In this document: positions 52,950 to 60,852 of the stretch, piece by piece
Position numbering within the stretch: the first letter of the stretch is position 1
Layout of the letters: each line of letters starts with the position of its first letter
Assembly (NCBI GenBank): GCA_963850995.1
Contig: CAWKNQ010000013.1
Span: forward strand, 124,001-188,000
Origin: Gaiellasilicea sp963850995
Lineage (GTDB): Bacteria; Actinomycetota; Thermoleophilia; Gaiellales; Gaiellaceae
Length of the DNA: 64,000 nt
Direction: 5' to 3'
Translations under genes and position numbers: made by a program
The notes under the pieces: generated by a model
What the model was told of the DNA's origin: nothing
The model's input: the letters and a program-made list of their open reading frames with translations, nothing else
Databases searched by the model: none

Positions 52950-53615
52950 CTACGTCGACGAGGCTGTGAAAAGCGGGTCGCTCGTCGGAGCGTCGACGCC
53001 GCCGTCCGGCTCGAGAGTGACCGCGATCGTCTGGCCAGGCGCCACGGGACGCGTGAGCATGGCGACGCCCGGCTGCTCGAAGACACCCGCGCGCCTCGGC
53101 ACGTCTCCCTCGAAGACCCAGATCTCGTAGTCCTTGCCCTCCGGGGCGGGCTCGAGCGTGCGGACGACGAGCGCGGCGTCGCCGGAAGGCGCGACGACCA
53201 GGCTGGCCTCGCCGTCGTCGCTCTCGTACGTGCGCGCGTCCGGATTACCGAGGACAGCCAGCTCGCGGTTGGCGTCGTCGAGGTCGCTGGAGACGGAGGT
53301 CGCCCAGAGGCCGAGCACCAGGGCGGCGATCGCCGCCACAGCGGCCGCGCCCGAGAGCACGGGCACCGTCCAGCGCCGCCGGAGCGGGACGACGTTCTGC
53401 CGCTCAGCCCGGGCCTGCTCAAGGATCCGCTCGCGCAGGGCCGGCCGCGGCGCCGGGCCCCCAGCCGCGCGGGCGAGGGAGCCCGTGACCCGCCAGAAGC
53501 CCTGCAGCTCTTCGCGGCAGCGCTCGCACGAGCCGAGATGCGCCTCGTAGCTCTCGCGCTCGGCGGGATCGAGTGCGTCGAGCGCGTAGCCGGCGGTCAG
53601 CTCGTGAAGGTCCAT
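52950..53615 (-). CDS. Anti-sigma factor, RskA type
   Basis: 221 residues from ATG 53615. The N-terminal zinc-anti-sigma motif is MDLHELTAGYALDALDPAER with YEAHLGSCERCREEL (His-x3-Cys-x2-Cys). One transmembrane helix (VLSGAAAVAAIAALVLGLWA) follows. The extracytoplasmic RskA domain has the expected ending (SGDAALVVRTLEPAPEGKDY, WVFEGDVPRRAGVF, VAVTLEP-like phrase). It holds the adjacent ECF sigma factor until released by a signal. It overlaps the sigma gene by 19 bp. Confidence 0.9.
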   Translation of the reverse strand: MDLHELTAGYALDALDPAERESYEAHLGSCERCREELQGFWRVTGSLARAAGGPAPRPALRERILEQARAERQNVVPLRRRWTVPVLSGAAAVAAIAALVLGLWATSVSSDLDDANRELAVLGNPDARTYESDDGEASLVVAPSGDAALVVRTLEPAPEGKDYEIWVFEGDVPRRAGVFEQPGVAMLTRPVAPGQTIAVTLEPDGGVDAPTSDPLFTASST

Positions 53616-54181
53616 GGCGTCCTTTCCGCTCCCTCGTCCAGGAGCTCCCGCAGGCGCGCGAGCCCTGAGAACATTCTGCTCTTGATCGTCCCGAGCGGCT
53701 GGCCAAGACGTTCGGCGAGCTCGGACTGCGTGTAGCCGCCGTAGTAGGCGAGCTCGATTGCCTCGCGCTGCTGGTCGGGGAGCTCTGCGAGGGCCGCCTG
53801 GACCCGCTCGCGCTCGAGCCTGAGCCAGGCGGACTCCTCGGCCGAGGCCCCGGACGGCTCCGGAGCGCTGTCGAGCGGCTCGGCCCGCCGGCGCTGCTCG
53901 CGCCGGACGAGGTCGACCGCACGGCGGTGGACGAGCGTGAGGATCCACGTCGAGGCTTTCGCGCGCTCGGGGACGAACGAACCGGCACTCCGCCAGAGCC
54001 CGAGGAATGCTTCCTGGACGGCGTCCTCCGCCAGCGCTTCGTCGCGGAGGATGCGGAAGGCGAGGCCGTAGGCCGCGCCGCCGACGCGGTCGTAGAGCTC
54101 GGCGAGAGCGGTGTCGTCCGAGCGCGAGACCAGCGCGACGAGAGCCTCGTCCGAGAGGTGCGCGAGATCGCGGCGGCGCAT
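53597..54181 (-). CDS. ECF sigma factor (SigK-like)
   Basis: 194 residues from ATG 54181; the frame upstream is non-coding. Region 2 reads ALAELYDRVGGAAYGLAFRI, ALAEDAVQEAFLGLWRSAGS and TWILTLVHRRAVDLVRREQR. Region 4 is LAELPDQQREAIELAYYGGY then QSELAERLGQPLGTIKSRMF. It is cotranscribed with its RskA-type anti-sigma. A motif shared with both DUF4331 promoters stands 33 bp upstream, so it probably transcribes itself and those genes. Confidence 0.92.
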   Translation of the reverse strand: MRRRDLAHLSDEALVALVSRSDDTALAELYDRVGGAAYGLAFRILRDEALAEDAVQEAFLGLWRSAGSFVPERAKASTWILTLVHRRAVDLVRREQRRRAEPLDSAPEPSGASAEESAWLRLERERVQAALAELPDQQREAIELAYYGGYTQSELAERLGQPLGTIKSRMFSGLARLRELLDEGAERTPWTFTS

Positions 54182-54213
54182 CTGCGCCGCTGAAACTACA
54201 GGAGCCACGCCCC

Positions 54214-54242
54214 TGGTTCGACCGGGGACGCCGTTCGGTTCG
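54214..54242 (-). promoter_or_regulatory. Candidate ECF-sigma promoter of the sigma/anti-sigma operon
   Basis: On the minus strand: CGAACCG, 9 bases, CCCGGTCGAACCA, ending 33 bp before the ATG at 54181. The two CGAACC hexamers start 22 bp apart (16-bp spacer). Same layout as 54258-54286 and 55661-55689. Confidence 0.7.
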
Positions 54243-54257
54243 GGCGGCAACGGCGAT

Positions 54258-54286
54258 CGAACCGGTCCACCTGCGCCGTCGAACCA
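54258..54286 (+). promoter_or_regulatory. Candidate ECF-sigma promoter of DUF4331 gene 1
   Basis: CGAACCG, 9 bases, CGCCGTCGAACCA, ending 36 bp before the ATG. Base-for-base it matches the element at 55661-55689 outside the 9-base spacer. Confidence 0.75.
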
Positions 54287-54321
54287 AGCGCCGACCCCGA
54301 CCACGAAGGAGCGTGGGAGAG

Positions 54322-55608
54322 ATGACGAAGGCACTATCGGCGGCAGCGGTTCTCGCCGCAGCCGCCCTGGCGGCGCTGGGGGCGGCCGTGAGCGGCTCCG
54401 GCCCTGATGCCGGAACCGCCTCGAGCCACCGCGAGGCGCCGTTGATCTCCGAGGATCCGAGCGCCGACAACACCGACCTGTACGCGTTCCGGAGCCCTGA
54501 CAAGCCGAACACGGTCACGATCGTGTCGAACTGGATTCCGGCCGAGGATCCCGCGGCCGGCCCGAACTACTACACGTTCTCGCCGTCCGCGAAGTACAAG
54601 ATCAACATCGACCGGACCGGCGACGCCCGGCCCGACACCGTCTACGAGTTCCGCTTCAACCGCACGGCGGGACCGGCGTTCCTGGGCAACACCGTCCAGA
54701 GCTGGTCGATGTGGCGGAACAAGAAGCTCTTCGCCCGCGGCAAGACGCCGCCGAACAACATCGGGCCGCGCTCGACTCCGAACTACCGCAACCTCGTCAA
54801 CCAGTCGATCGTCCAGAAGGACGGCATCTCGATCTTCGCCGGCCAGCGCGACGACGCGTTCTTCGGCGACATCGGAGCGATCTTCGACCTGCTCGCGTTC
54901 CGCAAGGGCACGGGGGCGAACGGCGGCGGCAAGGACTTCTTCGCCGGCTACGCCGTCCACGCGATCGCGCTCCAGATCCCGATCTCCGAGCTCAACGCAC
55001 GGAACTCGACCATCGGCGTCTGGGCCTCCACCGAGCGGCAGAACGTGACCGTCGACAACAGGCTCAAGCGTGGGTGGACGCAGGTGTCGCGGCTCGGGAA
55101 TCCGCTCGTCAACGAGGTCGTCGTCCCGACGGCCACGAAGGACCTGTGGAACCGGTCCGCGCCGAAGGACGACAAGCAGTTCGCCGGGCCGGTGGTGACG
55201 CCGATCCTGGCGAAGCTGATGAACGACCTCTACAAGGTCAACGCGCCCGAGACGAACCGCGACGACCTCGTCGCCGTGTTCGGCACCGGCGTCAAGGGCC
55301 TCAACTACACCGGGGACACGGTCGCAGACATGCTGCGGCTGAACTACTCGATCCCGGTGACGCCCGACGAAAAGGTGAACCGCCTCGGCGTCATCGGCGG
55401 CGACAACGGCGGTTTCCCGAACGGCCGACGGCTCGGTGACGACGTCATCGACGCGGCCGAGCGGGTGATGGCCGGCTTCCTGAAGGGGAACAAGGTCGAG
55501 CTGGGCGACGGCGTCAATTCCGGCGACGTGCCCGCGCTCGGCGCCTTCCCGTACGAGGCCGACCCGCCGCAGGGCTTCGCCAACTCGAAGGGCCTCCAGA
55601 GGACCTAA
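54322..55608 (+). CDS. DUF4331 domain exported protein (copy 1)
   Basis: 428 residues from ATG 54322. A signal peptide (LSAAAVLAAAALAALGAAV) ends near residue 32. The mature protein then begins with the family hallmark SSHREAPLISEDPSADNTDL, followed by YAFRSPDKPNTVTIVSNWIP. Further landmarks are NYRNLVNQSIV, IFAGQRDDAFFGDIGAIFDL and GFPNGRRLGDDVIDAAER. The conserved Asp/His-rich N-terminus suggests metal binding, but DUF4331 has no established biochemical role. Upstream lies an ECF-type promoter, downstream a terminator. A paralogue follows. Confidence 0.85.
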   Translation: MTKALSAAAVLAAAALAALGAAVSGSGPDAGTASSHREAPLISEDPSADNTDLYAFRSPDKPNTVTIVSNWIPAEDPAAGPNYYTFSPSAKYKINIDRTGDARPDTVYEFRFNRTAGPAFLGNTVQSWSMWRNKKLFARGKTPPNNIGPRSTPNYRNLVNQSIVQKDGISIFAGQRDDAFFGDIGAIFDLLAFRKGTGANGGGKDFFAGYAVHAIALQIPISELNARNSTIGVWASTERQNVTVDNRLKRGWTQVSRLGNPLVNEVVVPTATKDLWNRSAPKDDKQFAGPVVTPILAKLMNDLYKVNAPETNRDDLVAVFGTGVKGLNYTGDTVADMLRLNYSIPVTPDEKVNRLGVIGGDNGGFPNGRRLGDDVIDAAERVMAGFLKGNKVELGDGVNSGDVPALGAFPYEADPPQGFANSKGLQRT

Positions 55609-55615
55609 CGAGCCT

Positions 55616-55652
55616 CCGGGCGGGAGCGCTTACGCGCGCTCCCGCCCGGTTT
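55616..55652 (+). terminator. Intrinsic terminator between the two DUF4331 genes
   Basis: 14-base arms (55616-55629, 55636-55649) enclose a 6-base loop, and TTT follows. It starts 7 bp after the stop, so gene 2 depends on its own promoter. Confidence 0.85.
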
Positions 55653-55660
55653 CGCCGGCG

Positions 55661-55689
55661 CGAACCGATGTCGTCGCGCCGTCGAACCA
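55661..55689 (+). promoter_or_regulatory. Candidate ECF-sigma promoter of DUF4331 gene 2
   Basis: CGAACCG, 9 bases, CGCCGTCGAACCA, 9 bp after the terminator and 43 bp before the ATG at 55733. Identical to the gene 1 element outside the spacer. Confidence 0.75.
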
Positions 55690-55732
55690 GTCCCGGTTTC
55701 ACCAGCCGCTTGAGCACGAGAAAGGAGCAGGG

Positions 55733-57250
55733 ATGAAGTGGGGAATCGCGCTCGTTGCGCTCGCCGCAGCCGCGCTCACCGCCTTCGGCCTCGCCCGGGC
55801 GTCGGCCCCGGAGAAGGCCACCGCCTCGAGTCACCGAGAGGCGCCGATGATCGCGGACGACCCGTCCGCCGACAACACCGACGTCTACGCGTTCCGCAGC
55901 CCGGACCGGCCGAGCACGGTCACGCTGCTCGCGCACTACGTCCCGCTGCAGGAGCCTGCAGGCGGACCGAACTTCTACCCGTTCGGTGAGGACGTCCAGT
56001 ACGGGATCAAGATCGACAACGACGGTGACGCGAAGGAGGACATCACCTACAAGTTCCGCTTCCGCAACGTCACCCGTAACGCGAACACGTTCCTCTACAA
56101 CACCGGGCCGATCAACACGCTTTCCGACCCGGACTGGAACCGCCCGCAGCTCTACAGCGTCACGCGGATCGACCACGGGAACCGCCGCGGCGACACGAAG
56201 GAGACGGTGCTCGCAAGCGATCTCTCCACGACGCCTGCGAACATCGGCCCGCGGTCGACGCCCAACTACGCGGCCCTGATGGGCATGGGCGTCTTCGACC
56301 TGCCGGGTGGCGGCAAGGTCTTCGCCGGCCAGAGCGACGATCCGTTCTACGTCGATCTCGGCTCGGTGTTCGACCTCGCCGGGCTGCGGCCGTTCAACCC
56401 CGCCCACGTCATTCCGCTGCCCGCGGACAACGGGGTGGACGGCGTGAGCGGCTTCAACGTCAACACGATCGCACTGCAGATCCCGATCACGCAGCTCACG
56501 CGCGACGGGCAGCTGCACGCGGCAAGCGACCCCGCGGCGACGATCGGCGTCTACGCGAATGCAGAGCGTCAGCTCATCACGACGCGTGTGAGTGACGGCT
56601 CGACGAAGACGCTCGGCCCGTTCGTCCAGGTCTCGCGTCTGGCCGAGCCGCTCGTCAACGAGGTCGTGATCCCGATCCCGCGGAAGGACAAGTGGAACGC
56701 GTCCGACCCGGCGAACGACTCGCAGTTCGCGAGCCGTTATCTGAACCCCGAGGTGACGGCGCTCGAGAACGCGCTGTACCCGGTGCTCGACAACGCTCCG
56801 GAGACGGGTCGCCAGGACCTCGCGGCGATCCTGCTCACGGGCGTGCCCGGCCTGAACTTCACCGGCCCGACCCAGGCCGACCTGATCAGGCTCAACACGG
56901 GCATCGCACCGTCCGCTGCGGTCGGCCAGGGCAACCGCCTGGCCGCCCTCGCAGGCGACCTGGCCGGCTTCCCGAACGGCCGTCGCCTCGAGGACGACGT
57001 CGTCGACATCGAGCTGCGGGCGTTCGGCTGCGGATACGGCACGGTGCTGCCGCCGCTTCTGCAACCGGCAGTCGCGGCGGTCGTCGTGCAGGCCTGCGGC
57101 GGGAACCCCAACCGCTCGCCGAACAACCAGCTCGGTGACGGCGTGAACGGCAACGACCGGCCGTTCAGGGTCACGTTCCCCTACGTGGGCGAGCCGCACG
57201 TCGGCTACGCGCACGAGCACGTCCACCGCGGCCCCATGGGTGGGCCGTAG
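55733..57250 (+). CDS. DUF4331 domain exported protein (copy 2)
   Basis: 505 residues from ATG 55733; AAAGGAG lies just upstream. Signal peptide to about residue 24, then SSHREAPMIADDPSADNTDV and YAFRSPDRPSTVTLL. It is longer than copy 1, with an inserted region around NTGPINTLSDPDWNRPQLYS. Its C-terminus ends in a His-rich tail (VGEPHVGYAHEHVHRGPMGG) that could bind Ni, Co or Cu. Two Cys (FGCGYG, VVQACGG) may form a disulfide. The TPR and Ni/Co transporter genes follow. Confidence 0.85.
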   Translation: MKWGIALVALAAAALTAFGLARASAPEKATASSHREAPMIADDPSADNTDVYAFRSPDRPSTVTLLAHYVPLQEPAGGPNFYPFGEDVQYGIKIDNDGDAKEDITYKFRFRNVTRNANTFLYNTGPINTLSDPDWNRPQLYSVTRIDHGNRRGDTKETVLASDLSTTPANIGPRSTPNYAALMGMGVFDLPGGGKVFAGQSDDPFYVDLGSVFDLAGLRPFNPAHVIPLPADNGVDGVSGFNVNTIALQIPITQLTRDGQLHAASDPAATIGVYANAERQLITTRVSDGSTKTLGPFVQVSRLAEPLVNEVVIPIPRKDKWNASDPANDSQFASRYLNPEVTALENALYPVLDNAPETGRQDLAAILLTGVPGLNFTGPTQADLIRLNTGIAPSAAVGQGNRLAALAGDLAGFPNGRRLEDDVVDIELRAFGCGYGTVLPPLLQPAVAAVVVQACGGNPNRSPNNQLGDGVNGNDRPFRVTFPYVGEPHVGYAHEHVHRGPMGGP

Positions 57251-57261
57251 GACCCATCAAC

Positions 57262-57292
57262 GAGCTCGGGCCGGCCAGCCCGGCCCGAGCTC
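57262..57292 (+). terminator. Hairpin between DUF4331 gene 2 and the TPR gene
   Basis: Perfect 13-base arms (57262-57274, 57280-57292) enclose a 5-base loop, with no T-run. It ends 13 bp before the TPR start and may attenuate rather than stop transcription into the TPR/transporter genes. Confidence 0.5.
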
Positions 57293-57305
57293 TCTCGATG
57301 CCACG

Positions 57306-58627
57306 ATGCGAACCCGACTTCTTCTCCTCCTCGCCGCGCTCCTGACTGCCGCGCTGGTCGTCCTGCTCGGCGGTGTGCTGCGGGATGCCGAGTCCGACGC
57401 CGGTAGTGCCGCCGCGGCGCTCGACGTGGGCGCGACTGCGGACCGCGCCGTCGCCGGCTTCGGAGCAGGAGACACCGCCGGCACGGTACGCCGGCTCGAG
57501 GCGGCGCTGAAGGCGGAGCCGCAGGATCGCCGCTCGCTTGGCCTCCTCGGCCTCGCCTATCTGCAGCGGACGCGCGAGACGGGCGACGTCGCCTATTACT
57601 CCCTCGCCGAGCGCGCGCTGCGCAGGGCGCTCGCGGGTGAGGCACGCGACCCGATCGCCCTCTCCGGCCTCGCGTCGCTCGCGGCGAGCAGGCACGAGTT
57701 TCGCGAGTCGCTGCGGTTCGCACGGCGAGCGGTCGCCGCCGCGCCGTACACCGCGCGCGGCTACGGCCTGGTCGGCGACGCCCTGCTCGAGCTCGGCCGC
57801 TACGAGCAGGCCTTCGCGAATTTCGACCGCATGGTCGCGATCAAGCCCACGCTTGCCGGCTACGCCCGCGTCGCGTACGCCCGCGAGCTGACGGGCCGGC
57901 CGCGTGCCGCCATCGAGGCGATGGAGCTCGCGCTGGATGCCGCCGGCCCGCCCGAGCCGACCGCCTGGACACTCGTCGAGCTCGGCAAGCTCCACTTCGG
58001 CCTCGGCGAGACCGCAGCGGCCGGGCGCTCGTTCCGGGCCGCGCTCTTCGCCTTCCCCGGCTACGCCGCCGCGCTCGACGGCCTCGCCCGGGTCGAGGCC
58101 GCCAACGGCCGGCTGCGACGAGCGATCAAGCTCCAGCGACGCGCGGTCGAGACCGTGCCGCTGCCGCACCTCGTCGCACAGCTGGGCGACCTGCTCGAGG
58201 CTGCGGGACGCGAGCGCGAGGCGCGCGAGCAGTTCGCACTCGTCGGCGCAATCGACCGCCTCCAGGCCGCCAACGGCGTCAACGCCGACCTCGAGACGGC
58301 GCTCTTCCGCGCCGACCACGGCATCCGCCTGAACGAGACGGTCGACCTGGCGCGGAAGGCCCGCGCCGCGCGGCCCTCGATCCAGGGCGACGACGCCCTC
58401 GCCTGGGCGCTCGCCCGCGGCGGCCGTTGCGGCGAGGCGCAGCACGTACTCGCAACGGTCGCTTCGCCTCGGCACGAAGGACGCCTCGTTCTACTTCCAC
58501 CGCGGCATGATCGAGCGCTGCCTCGGCAACGCCGGCGGAGGCGCAGGCGTGGTTCGGCCGCGCGCTCGAGCTGAACCCCCACTTCTCGCTCCGCTGGAGT
58601 GAGACCGCGCGGAGGCTGGCGGCGTGA
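57306..58627 (+). CDS. TPR-repeat protein with N-terminal anchor (frame breaks near 58457 and 58533)
   Basis: ATG 57306 opens a signal/anchor (LLLLLAALLTAALVVLLGGV). About eight TPR-like helical pairs follow, for example DRRSLGLLGLAYLQRTRETG, ARGYGLVGDALLELGRYEQA and AWTLVELGKLHFGLGETAAA. Two single extra bases break the frame near the end. With both removed the protein continues LRLGTKDASFYFHRGMIERC then AEAQAWFGRALELNPHFSLR and ends at 58627. It is likely an extracytoplasmic scaffold. Its stop overlaps the next start (GTGA), tying it to the NicO-type transporter. Confidence 0.75.
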
Positions 58628-59997
58628 GACGGGCCCTCGCCCTCCTTGCCTGTCTCGCCGCCCTCTCCGCGCCGGCCGCAGCCTCGGCGCACCCGCTCGG
58701 GAACTTCACGGTCAACCGGCACGCGACCGTCGAGCTCTCGGGCGAGCGCATCTACGTCCACTACGTGCTCGACCTGGCGGAGATCCCGACCTTCCAGCTC
58801 GGCGACACCGTCGGCTCGCCGGGCTTCGCGGAAGCGGCTGCGCGCAAGCTCGAGCTCACCGTCGACGGCCGGCCCGCCCGGTTGCGCACGCTCGAGCACC
58901 GGAGCGAGCGTCGGCCCGGCGCCGGCGGCCTCGAGACGCTGCGGTTCGACGCCGTCTACGTCGCGGCGCCGGGCTCGGGGGCGACGCTCGCGCTGCGCGA
59001 CCGCAACCTCGGCTCGCGGATCGGCTGGCGCGAGATCGTCGTGAGAGCGCGCGACGGCGCGGAGCTCCACGGCGCCAGCGTCCCGGCCGAGAGCGCGAGC
59101 GACGAGCTGCGCGCGTATCCGGGGGAGCTCCTCCGCTCGCCGCTCGACGTGTCGGCGGCGACGGCGCGCTTCACGCTCGGTCGCGGCCCCGGTACCCCGC
59201 CCTCGCTCGACGCGGCCGCCCCCGCCGCGCACGAGGGCGGCGGCTTCGAGGCGCTCGTCTCCCGCGGCGACCTCTCGCTGGGCGCGATCCTGCTCTCGCT
59301 CGGGCTCGCCGCCTTCTGGGGCGCCGCACACGCGCTCACCCCGGGGCACGGCAAGGCGATCGTGGCTGGGTATCTCGTCGGGACGAAGGGCCGGCCCCGC
59401 GACGCCGTGCTTCTCGGCGCGATCGTGACGGTGACGCACACGGCCGGCGTCTTCGCGCTCGGTCTCGTCACGTTGCTTCTTTCTCGGTTCATCGTCCCCG
59501 AGTCGCTCTATCCGTGGCTGACGCTCGCCTCGGGTCTGCTCGTCGTCGGCGTCGGGGCCTCGGTGCTGTTGAGCCGGCTCCGCAGCCGCACGCACAACCA
59601 CCACCACCACGATCACGGGCACGACCACCACCACCATCACCACGGGCGCGAGGGCGACCACCATCACCACGACCACCACGGCGAGATCAACCGCCGAGGC
59701 CTCCTCGGCGTGGGCGTCGCCGCCGGGCTCCTGCCGTGCCCGTCGGCGCTCGTCGTCCTTCTCGCCGCGATCGCGCTGCACCGCGTCGGCTTCGGCCTCG
59801 CGCTGATCCTCGCTTTCAGCGTCGGCCTCGCCGCGACGATCACGGGGATCGGCCTCGTCGCCGTCCTCGCCAAGCGGGCCTTCAGCCGCCTGACCCTGGA
59901 CGGCCCTGTCATCCGCCTGCTCCCGGCCGCGAGCGCGCTCGCGATTCTTGCGGTCGGGATCGGCATTACCCTCAACGCACTCCCGGAGGTGCTCTAA
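58624..59997 (+). CDS. Nickel/cobalt efflux-type transporter, NicO/RcnA family, with exported N-terminal domain
   Basis: 457 residues from GTG 58624. A signal peptide ends at ASA, then HPLGNFTVNRHATVELSGER begins a 200-residue extracytoplasmic domain. The membrane part has six or more helices. Its NicO motif is FWGAAHALTPGHGKAIVAGY, with His residues in the HxxTPGHG arrangement. A loop at residues 320-355 contains about 20 His (HDHGHDHHHHHH), as in RcnA-type metal exporters. GLLPCPSALVVLLAAIAL follows. Substrate Ni or Co is inferred from the family. Confidence 0.85.
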   Translation: MRRALALLACLAALSAPAAASAHPLGNFTVNRHATVELSGERIYVHYVLDLAEIPTFQLGDTVGSPGFAEAAARKLELTVDGRPARLRTLEHRSERRPGAGGLETLRFDAVYVAAPGSGATLALRDRNLGSRIGWREIVVRARDGAELHGASVPAESASDELRAYPGELLRSPLDVSAATARFTLGRGPGTPPSLDAAAPAAHEGGGFEALVSRGDLSLGAILLSLGLAAFWGAAHALTPGHGKAIVAGYLVGTKGRPRDAVLLGAIVTVTHTAGVFALGLVTLLLSRFIVPESLYPWLTLASGLLVVGVGASVLLSRLRSRTHNHHHHDHGHDHHHHHHGREGDHHHHDHHGEINRRGLLGVGVAAGLLPCPSALVVLLAAIALHRVGFGLALILAFSVGLAATITGIGLVAVLAKRAFSRLTLDGPVIRLLPAASALAILAVGIGITLNALPEVL

Positions 59998-60160
59998 GTG
60001 CTCCTTCCGGCGGCGTGCGGCACACGTCTGGCGCCCGCAGAGCGGCGCCATGCGGCGTCCTCAGTCGCGTCCATATGCCCGCATATGGACGCTCCCTGCG
60101 TCCTTGCCTGGCTTGCTCTGCGAACGCCAGCCGCGCACCGACTCCACCGGAAGGAGCACT
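59997..60160. repeat. 164-bp near-palindrome filling the gap between the two Ni/Co transporter genes
   Basis: Perfect 14-base ends (59997-60010 and 60147-60160) start at the last base of the upstream stop codon and end 4 bp before the next ATG. Internal arms 60028-60042 and 60116-60130 match in 13 of 15 positions. A central perfect 12-base hairpin lies at 60067-60092. The right end contains AAGGAG, the ribosome site of the next gene, so folding would hide it. It could be a metal-responsive RNA element or a MITE-like insertion. Confidence 0.75.
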
Positions 60161-60164
60161 AGCC

Positions 60165-60827
60165 ATGTTCGGTCTCGACGACCACATCGCCGAGCTTTCG
60201 CACGGCGGCTCGATTCTGATCGTCCTGCTCGTGGCGACGCTGCTCGGCCTGCGTCACGCCACCGATCCCGACCACATCGCCGCGATCACGACGTTGCTGG
60301 CCTCCGGCCGCGACGGTGCCCGCCGGCGGGCTGCTGCGCTCGGTGCGTGGTGGGGGCTCGGGCACGCGCTCACGCTCGTCGTCTTCGGTGTGCCGATCCT
60401 CCTCTTCGAGGCGTACCTTCCGGACGTCGTCCAGCGCGGGGCCGAGACGGCGGTCGCCGCCGTGATCGTCTATCTCGCCGTGCGGCTGCTCGTGCGACAC
60501 AGGCACCGGCACGAGCACGGCCACGAGGTCCGGACTCCGCTCGGCGCCTTCGGGATCGGGCTCGTCCACGGCCTCGGCGGCAGCGCAGGCGTCGGCGTCC
60601 TCCTGCTCGCCGCGATCCCCTCGACCGCGCTGGCGCTGGTGTCCCTGGTCGTGCTCGCGCTCTTCACCGCGGTCTCGATGACGATGGTGACGACGGGCTT
60701 CGGCGCGACGCTCGGGGCGCGGCAGGGAGCGTTGGTCGCCGCAGCACCCGTCCTCGGAGTGGCGAGCCTCGCCTTCGGCTGCTGGTACGCCGCAGCAGCT
60801 TGGAGCCTGATGCCGTACCCGTTCTAG
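60165..60827 (+). CDS. Nickel/cobalt transporter, NiCoT/HoxN-like
   Basis: 220 residues from ATG 60165. About six helices. The second helix carries LLGLRHATDPDHIAAITTLL, the His-x4-Asp-His signature of NiCoT permeases. A His-rich cytoplasmic loop RHRHRHEHGHEV follows. GIGLVHGLGGSAGVGVLLLA resembles the second conserved segment. It probably moves Ni2+ or Co2+; direction cannot be told. Its ribosome site is inside the 164-bp palindrome. Confidence 0.8.
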   Translation: MFGLDDHIAELSHGGSILIVLLVATLLGLRHATDPDHIAAITTLLASGRDGARRRAAALGAWWGLGHALTLVVFGVPILLFEAYLPDVVQRGAETAVAAVIVYLAVRLLVRHRHRHEHGHEVRTPLGAFGIGLVHGLGGSAGVGVLLLAAIPSTALALVSLVVLALFTAVSMTMVTTGFGATLGARQGALVAAAPVLGVASLAFGCWYAAAAWSLMPYPF

Positions 60828-60852
60828 ACGGCGTGGCGATAGATTCGGCGGC

